Shown piece after piece: positions 59,546 to 64,000 of a stretch of 64,000 bases of DNA; position 1 is the stretch's first letter, and every line of letters begins with the position of its first letter. The DNA comes from Rhodoblastus acidophilus (GTDB lineage: Bacteria > Pseudomonadota > Alphaproteobacteria > Rhizobiales > Beijerinckiaceae), in NCBI RefSeq assembly GCF_900187365.1, contig NZ_FYDG01000002.1, positions 434,001 through 498,000 on the forward strand, read 5' to 3'. The notes under the pieces were generated by a model that was not told where the DNA came from, searched no databases, and was given only the letters and a program-made list of their open reading frames with translations. The position numbers and the translations under genes are program-made.

Positions 59546-60841
59546 TCACCTAGCCGCGTTCAACGCCTGCTCCAGATCGGCCAAAATGTCGTCGATATGC
59601 TCCAGCCCGACCGACAGCCGGACATAGCCCGGCGACACGCCGGTGGCGAGCTGCGCGGCTTCGTCGAGCTGCGAATGGGTCGTCGAGGCCGGATGGATGG
59701 CGAGGCTGCGGGCGTCGCCAATATTGGCGACGTGATAGAATAATTTGAGCGCATCGATGAATTTGCGCCCGGCCTCGGCGCCCTTGGCCAGCTCAAACCC
59801 AAGCAAAGCGCCATAGCCGCCGCGCAAATATTTGTCGGCGCGGGCGCGGGCCTCGCCGGTTTGCACCGACGGGTGGATCACCTTGGTGATCTCCGGCCGC
59901 TGTGACAGCCACGCGGCCACCGCATTGGCGTTCGAACAATGCCGCTCCATGCGCAGCGGCAGCGTTTCAAGCCCTTGCAGCGTCAGGAACGAATTGAACG
60001 GCGAGGCGGCGGCGCCGAGATCGCGCAGCAAAGTCGTGCGCGCCTTGATGATATAAGCCACCGGGCCGATCGGCTTGACCGCCTGCGTCCACACCGCGCC
60101 GTGATAGGACGGATCGGGCGTGTTGAGCGCCGGCTGGCGCTCGGCCCATTTCTCCCAGTCGAAATTGCCGCCGTCGACCAGCGCGCCGCCGATGGCCGCG
60201 CCATGGCCGCCGATGAATTTCGTGGTGGAGTAAACGACAATCGCCGCGCCATGCTCCAGCGGACGGCACAGGATCGGCGCCGCCGTATTGTCCATGATCA
60301 GGGGAATGCCGAATTCGCGGCCGATCGCCGCGACTTCCGCGATCGGGAACACCGCGAGCTTGGGATTGGGCAGGGTTTCCGCATAATAGGCGCGGGTCCG
60401 GTCATCGGTGGCGCGGCGGAAATTTTCGGGATCGGTCGGATCGACGAAGCGGACCTCGATGCCCTGATCCTTCAGCGTATTGGCGAACAGGTTCCAGGTG
60501 CCGCCATAAAGGTCGGTCGAGGACACGACGTTATCGCCGGCCTTGGCGAGATTCTGCACCGAGAAGGCGGAAGCCGCCTGGCCAGAAGCCACCACCAGCG
60601 CCGCCACGCCGCCTTCGAGCGCGGCGAGCCGCTGCTCCAGAATGTCGGTCGTGGGGTTGCCGAGGCGGGTGTAGATATTGCCCAGCTCCTTCAGCCCGAA
60701 CAGATTGGCGGCGTGCTCGGTGTCGCGGAACTGGTAGCTGGTGGTCTGGAAGATCGGCGGCGCCACCGAACCGGTGGCCGGATCGGCGCGCCACCCGGCA
60801 TGAAGAACGAGGGTTTCGGGTTTCTTGCTGTTCACCGCCAT
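59546..60841 (-). CDS. metY: O-acetylhomoserine sulfhydrylase MetY
   Basis: A 431-residue PLP enzyme of the Cys/Met metabolism family that makes homocysteine from O-acetylhomoserine and sulfide. The PLP lysine lies in VVYSTTKFIGGHGAAIGG. Other family motifs are RLGNPTTDILEQRLAALEGG, YGGTWNLF and VRLSVGLEHIDDILADLEQAL. The length (over 420) and the long insertion favour MetY over MetZ/MetB. It would use the product of MetX encoded at 6.6 kb. ATG 60841 has AGAGGA upstream. Confidence 0.93.
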   Translation of the reverse strand: MAVNSKKPETLVLHAGWRADPATGSVAPPIFQTTSYQFRDTEHAANLFGLKELGNIYTRLGNPTTDILEQRLAALEGGVAALVVASGQAASAFSVQNLAKAGDNVVSSTDLYGGTWNLFANTLKDQGIEVRFVDPTDPENFRRATDDRTRAYYAETLPNPKLAVFPIAEVAAIGREFGIPLIMDNTAAPILCRPLEHGAAIVVYSTTKFIGGHGAAIGGALVDGGNFDWEKWAERQPALNTPDPSYHGAVWTQAVKPIGPVAYIIKARTTLLRDLGAAASPFNSFLTLQGLETLPLRMERHCSNANAVAAWLSQRPEITKVIHPSVQTGEARARADKYLRGGYGALLGFELAKGAEAGRKFIDALKLFYHVANIGDARSLAIHPASTTHSQLDEAAQLATGVSPGYVRLSVGLEHIDDILADLEQALNAAR

Positions 60842-60892
60842 TTTGGTCCTCTTGGGGTTCGGCGTTTCGGCGCGCCTCCTTCATAGCGCATA

Positions 60893-60921
60893 ATTATACC
60901 ATTTTGATAGACTATTTTTTC
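60893..60921 (-). promoter_or_regulatory. metY promoter with an extended -10
   Basis: On the minus strand TGGTATAAT provides a perfect -10 TATAAT (60898-60893) with an upstream TG extension. The -35 position (60921-60916, GAAAAA) is weak, as usual for extended -10 promoters. Transcription would start near 60887, leaving a leader of about 46 bases with no riboswitch-sized structure. Confidence 0.6.
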
Positions 60922-60931
60922 TCGTGAGCGG

Positions 60932-61561
60932 TCAAGGCTGCGGCGGAAAGTCGAGGAGGTCGCGCTGATAGACCTCATCCACCTCCGAAAATGGCAGATT
61001 ATCCCGCGAATACAGCACAGCGCGATGCTCGAACAGGTTGACGGGGATCGTCAGGGTCGGCGCCTCGCCCGGCGTCTGGACCGGCGACCACAGGGTTTGC
61101 GCGAAAAACGTGCGGCGATACGGCTCCAGCGGTTTGACCACTTTGCCGAACGGCGCGTCGGTGGTTTCCAGAATCCGGTTCATCTCGGGCGTGAGCCGGG
61201 CGGGCACGTAGAAATTGTCGGCTTCCGACAGCACATGCGCGCCGCAGCGCAGGCGGACGCGCCGGTATTTGACCGGCTCGTCCGGCCCGACGCCGAGGCG
61301 CTGGCGCTGTTCGGCGGTCGGCGCCTTGGCCGGGGCGGCGGCGACCTGTTCGGCGACGATCCGGGCTTCGGAGGCGAGGCGGTGGACGCCGCACCAGTTT
61401 TCCAGCACGGCGGTGGCGCTGCGCGCGGCGAGGATTTCGGCGTTAAGCCCCTGCGCCAGCGCCTCGGCCTGCCAGCGATTGACGGCGCTGTTGGGCCAGA
61501 GGGGTTCGGCGTGCGCCGGCGCGCAGGCGCAGGCGGCGAAGATCAGCCAGAACAGGCGCAT
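60932..61561 (-). CDS. Secreted protein with possible chorismate lyase-like fold
   Basis: A 209-residue protein with a signal peptide (LFWLIFAACACAPAHA). The middle part, KYRRVRLRCGAHVLSEADNFYVPARL and ILETTDAPFGKVVKPLEPYRRT, resembles the chorismate lyase/UbiC fold (RRVxL, then a P-x-R and GxxL/xxR pattern). The signal peptide argues against a ubiquinone-synthesis role and suggests a related fold with another job. Cys57 and Cys105 could form a disulfide. The gene stands alone behind metY on the same strand. Fold assignment is tentative. Confidence 0.6.
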   Translation of the reverse strand: MRLFWLIFAACACAPAHAEPLWPNSAVNRWQAEALAQGLNAEILAARSATAVLENWCGVHRLASEARIVAEQVAAAPAKAPTAEQRQRLGVGPDEPVKYRRVRLRCGAHVLSEADNFYVPARLTPEMNRILETTDAPFGKVVKPLEPYRRTFFAQTLWSPVQTPGEAPTLTIPVNLFEHRAVLYSRDNLPFSEVDEVYQRDLLDFPPQP

Positions 61562-61622
61562 AGTTTTCCTTTCGGCGCTCCGGACGGCGCCCGTTCAGCG
61601 CCGCCCGGTCCTCGCCAAAAGA

Positions 61623-62264
61623 TCACAAAGCGACGGAAAAGTCCGCTTCGGTCTTGGCCTTGATCTCCTCGACGGTCACGCCATCGGCCAGTTCGATCAG
61701 CTTGACCCCGCCGTCGCCATGCTTGTCGAGCGCGAACACGCCGAGATCGGTGATCAGCAGATCGACCACGCGCGAGCCCGTCAGCGGCAGGCTGCATGTT
61801 TTCAGGAATTTGGGGCCGTCCTTGGCGACATGCTCCATCACCACCACGACTTTCTTCACGCCGGCGACCAAATCCATGGCGCCGCCCATGCCCTTCACCA
61901 TTTTGCCGGGAATCATCCAGTTGGCCAGATCCCCGTTCTCCGCCACCTGCATGGCGCCGAGGATCGACAGATCGATATGGCCGCCGCGAATCATCGCAAA
62001 CGAATCGGCGGAGGAAAAATAGCTGGTGGTCGGCAGTTCGGTGATGGTCTGCTTGCCGGCGTTGATCAGATCCGCGTCCTCCTCGCCCTCATAGGGGAAG
62101 GGGCCCATGCCCAACATGCCGTTTTCGCTCTGCAACTGCACATGCACGCCCTCGGGAATATAATTCGAGACGAGCGTGGGAATGCCAATGCCGAGATTGA
62201 CGTAATAACCGTCTCTCAGCTCCTTGGCGGCGCGCGCCGCCATCTGGTCGCGGGTCCAAGCCAT
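61623..62264 (-). CDS. scoB: 3-oxoacid CoA-transferase subunit B
   Basis: A 213-residue subunit of succinyl-CoA:3-ketoacid CoA-transferase. The catalytic Glu lies in [14 protein letters not shown], with [18 protein letters not shown] and [15 protein letters not shown] also diagnostic. It exchanges CoA between succinyl-CoA and acetoacetate in ketone/PHB-derived carbon use. Start and stop codons of the two subunits overlap by one base (TAATG at 62264). AtoA of the acetate-type enzyme is the alternative name. The substrate is not resolved by sequence alone. Confidence 0.9.
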   Translation of the reverse strand: MAWTRDQMAARAAKELRDGYYVNLGIGIPTLVSNYIPEGVHVQLQSENGMLGMGPFPYEGEEDADLINAGKQTITELPTTSYFSSADSFAMIRGGHIDLSILGAMQVAENGDLANWMIPGKMVKGMGGAMDLVAGVKKVVVVMEHVAKDGPKFLKTCSLPLTGSRVVDLLITDLGVFALDKHGDGGVKLIELADGVTVEEIKAKTEADFSVAL

Positions 62265-62995
62265 TAGACTTCTCCTCCGGTCGCGGCGGGCGCGCTGGTG
62301 TGCTTGCGGGTGGTGCGCTGCTCGATATGCTTGGCGGCGTCCGGCACATGGACGATGCGCTGCACGTAAATGCCGGACGTGTGGATATGATCGGGGTTGA
62401 TCTGGCCGGCCGGCACGAGATGCTCGACCTCGGCCACGGTGATCTTGCCGGCGGTGGCCATCATCGGGTTGAAATTGCGCGCGGTCTTGCGGAACACCAG
62501 ATTGCCCTCGGTGTCGCCCATCCAGGCGTGGACGATGGACACATCAGCGACAAGGCCGGTCTCCATTACATAGTTTTCGCCGTGGAACACGCGGGTTTCC
62601 TTGCCCTCGGCCACCAGCGTGCCAAAGCCGGTCTTGGTGTAGAAGGCGGGGATTCCGGCGCCGCCGGCGCGGATGCGCTCGGCCAGAGTGCCCTGCGGGT
62701 TGAACTCGATCTCCAGCTCTCCCCCCAAGTACTGTTGCGCGAAAAGCTTGTTCTCGCCGACATAGGACGAGATCATCTTCTTCACCTGCCGCGTCTCCAG
62801 CAGGACGCCCAGGCCGATGCCGTCCACCCCGGCGTTGTTGGAAATGAAGGTGAGGTTTTTCGCGCCAGAGGCCCTCACCGCCTCGATCAGCGCTTCGGGA
62901 ATGCCGCAGAGGCCGAAGCCCCCGGCCATGAGCGTCATGCCGTCCTTGACCAGTCCGGCCATGGCGGTCCCGGCGTCGGGATAAACTTTTTTCAT
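62264..62995 (-). CDS. scoA: 3-oxoacid CoA-transferase subunit A
   Basis: A 243-residue partner subunit. [56 protein letters not shown] and [40 protein letters not shown]-type segments identify it as the SCOT alpha domain. It binds CoA and, with ScoB, forms the functional transferase. The ATG at 62995 opens the two-gene operon. The 83 bases to the next gene hold nothing clear. Confidence 0.9.
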   Translation of the reverse strand: MKKVYPDAGTAMAGLVKDGMTLMAGGFGLCGIPEALIEAVRASGAKNLTFISNNAGVDGIGLGVLLETRQVKKMISSYVGENKLFAQQYLGGELEIEFNPQGTLAERIRAGGAGIPAFYTKTGFGTLVAEGKETRVFHGENYVMETGLVADVSIVHAWMGDTEGNLVFRKTARNFNPMMATAGKITVAEVEHLVPAGQINPDHIHTSGIYVQRIVHVPDAAKHIEQRTTRKHTSAPAATGGEV

Positions 62996-63078
62996 GCGCG
63001 AAGCTCGCTGCTGGAATAGGCTGCGACTGCGACAATAGGGCGCGGCCCGACGCCGGTCCAGTCCGCCTTTTTGCCGCG

Positions 63079-63990
63079 TCAGCCGGCCTTGCGCAGCACC
63101 GCCGCCCAGCCGGGAACGTCAACGCCGCGATCCCGCCGCGTCGAGGCGGCGGCGAGTTCGGCCACGACGAAGCCATGGGCGCGGGCCGTTTCGCGCAAGT
63201 AATTGTCGCTGTGGGAAAACCGCAGATCCTCGCCGACGATGAACCCTTGCGCCGGCCCGCTCTGGCAGGTGAAGGCGAACAGGCTGTTCGCGCGCAGCAC
63301 CCGCGCGACCTGTGCGAACACGGGCGCGAGATCGCCCATATAGACGAAGACGTCGGCGGCGGCGGCGAGGTCGGCGCTGTCCGCCGGCTCGCCCGCCAGA
63401 AACTCGGTCAGCTCCGCCGCGGCCAGCCGGGCATACAGCCGCTTGGCCCGCGCCTGCTCGATCATGGCCGGCGAAAGATCGACGCCCGTGATCGCGTCGG
63501 CGCGTGCGGAAATGGCGGCGGCGAACAGGCCGGCGCCGCAGCCGAGATCGAGCACATGGCCGAATCGCCTGTCGGCCTCGACCCGCGCCAGCGCGTCGCA
63601 GAGAATCTCGGGGCCGCGATAGGCCAGTTTTTGCACGAGATGCGTGTCGAACCGCGCCGCATATTGATCGAACAGGGTTTGGACATAGGCGCGCGGCGCG
63701 GCGGCGGGCGGCGGCGCGCCCAGCCGCGCCAGGGCCAGCGCCGCGCCCTGCGCGTCGTCGGGATCGAGCGCCAGGGTTTTGGCGTAAGCCTGCCGCGCCT
63801 CCTCGCCGCGCTGCAACCGCTCCAGCGCCTGCGCCAGCCCGAACCAGGCCGCCGGCCAGTCGGGCGCGCAATCGAGCGCCTGCGCGAACAAATCGCGCGC
63901 CCCTTCCGCATCGCCGGCCGCCAGCGCGCCCCGGCCCCATTCGTAACGTCGGTCGGCCGACAAGTCTCCGGAAGAACCAATTGAAATCAC
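63079..63990 (-). CDS. TPR-containing SAM-dependent methyltransferase (start uncertain, near edge)
   Basis: About 303 residues. Residues 15-90 form two TPR-like repeats (GALAAGDAEGARDLFAQALDCAPDW, ERLQRGEEARQAYAKTLALDPDD). A class I methyltransferase domain follows: motif I HVLDLGCGAGLFAAAIS, ITGVDLSPAMIEQARAK and a Tyr/Met-rich VFVYMGDLAPVF. The frame is open to the window edge. GTG at 63990 is the first start inside the window, TTG at 63963 with GGAGA upstream is another, and a start beyond 64000 cannot be excluded. The target of methylation is unknown. Confidence 0.8.
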   Translation of the reverse strand: MISIGSSGDLSADRRYEWGRGALAAGDAEGARDLFAQALDCAPDWPAAWFGLAQALERLQRGEEARQAYAKTLALDPDDAQGAALALARLGAPPPAAAPRAYVQTLFDQYAARFDTHLVQKLAYRGPEILCDALARVEADRRFGHVLDLGCGAGLFAAAISARADAITGVDLSPAMIEQARAKRLYARLAAAELTEFLAGEPADSADLAAAADVFVYMGDLAPVFAQVARVLRANSLFAFTCQSGPAQGFIVGEDLRFSHSDNYLRETARAHGFVVAELAAASTRRDRGVDVPGWAAVLRKAG

Positions 63991-64000
63991 GCCATTGTTC

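Overview
The window is one GC-rich stretch of bacterial chromosome. It is densely coding, with many 1-11 base gene overlaps and start codons that include TTG and GTG. Gene content (FtsEX next to a DUF3426 protein, DUF2125, chorismate mutase, MetX/MetW, an NdvA-type exporter, SUF-type Fe-S assembly, a HWE-family kinase, a GAAC-N7-GAAC LexA site) points to an alphaproteobacterium of the Rhizobiales (Hyphomicrobiales). NifA with the oxygen-sensing cysteine signature, fixABCX and a nif-type LRV Fe-S protein indicate a diazotroph. A Methylocystaceae/Beijerinckiaceae/Rhodoblastus-like host is a reasonable guess, but the sequence does not prove it. No rRNA, tRNA, CRISPR array, insertion sequence or prophage was recognised.

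Layout. 0-0.24 kb: the start of an unknown gene behind a promoter overlapped by a LexA operator (SOS control). 0.45-8.4 kb: housekeeping genes: hpt, DUF3426, ftsEX, plsC, DUF2125, chorismate mutase, metX-metW. 8.4-15.2 kb: a chemoreceptor, xerD with a small membrane protein, a fused shikimate kinase/3-dehydroquinate synthase ORF, a CorC-like protein and a cysteine hydrolase. 15.2-21.1 kb (minus strand): two tandem paralogous polytopic membrane proteins, an NdvA-like ABC exporter and a lysophospholipase-like hydrolase. 21.1-22.5 kb: a small heat-shock gene with a candidate RpoH promoter and a folded leader, then a proline-rich secreted protein. 22.8-30.9 kb: gltB-gltD followed by a translationally coupled SagB-type nitroreductase and an ankyrin protein.

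30.9-50.35 kb is a nitrogen-fixation accessory region. It runs from a 2Fe-2S ferredoxin and monothiol glutaredoxin on the minus strand, through a FixK/FNR box, to a helical-repeat protein, sufBCDS, sufT, a Rieske ferredoxin, an unknown protein and an ABM-fold protein. A HWE histidine kinase, a YqeB-ModD molybdenum pair, nifA, the LRV Fe-S protein and fixABCX follow. Sigma-54 (-24/-12) elements precede the helical-repeat gene, sufB, the LRV gene and fixA, and fixA also has a correctly placed NifA activator site. The likely shared role is to build Fe-S clusters, supply molybdenum and deliver low-potential electrons to nitrogenase. The structural genes nifHDK are not in the window.

50.4-64 kb returns to general functions: a coniferyl-type aldehyde dehydrogenase, an RND efflux permease and adaptor, a near-consensus ParB-binding parS site, panB, a thioesterase, a LysE exporter with a divergent Lrp regulator, metY, a secreted protein possibly related to chorismate lyase, a 3-oxoacid CoA-transferase pair and a TPR-methyltransferase at the right edge.
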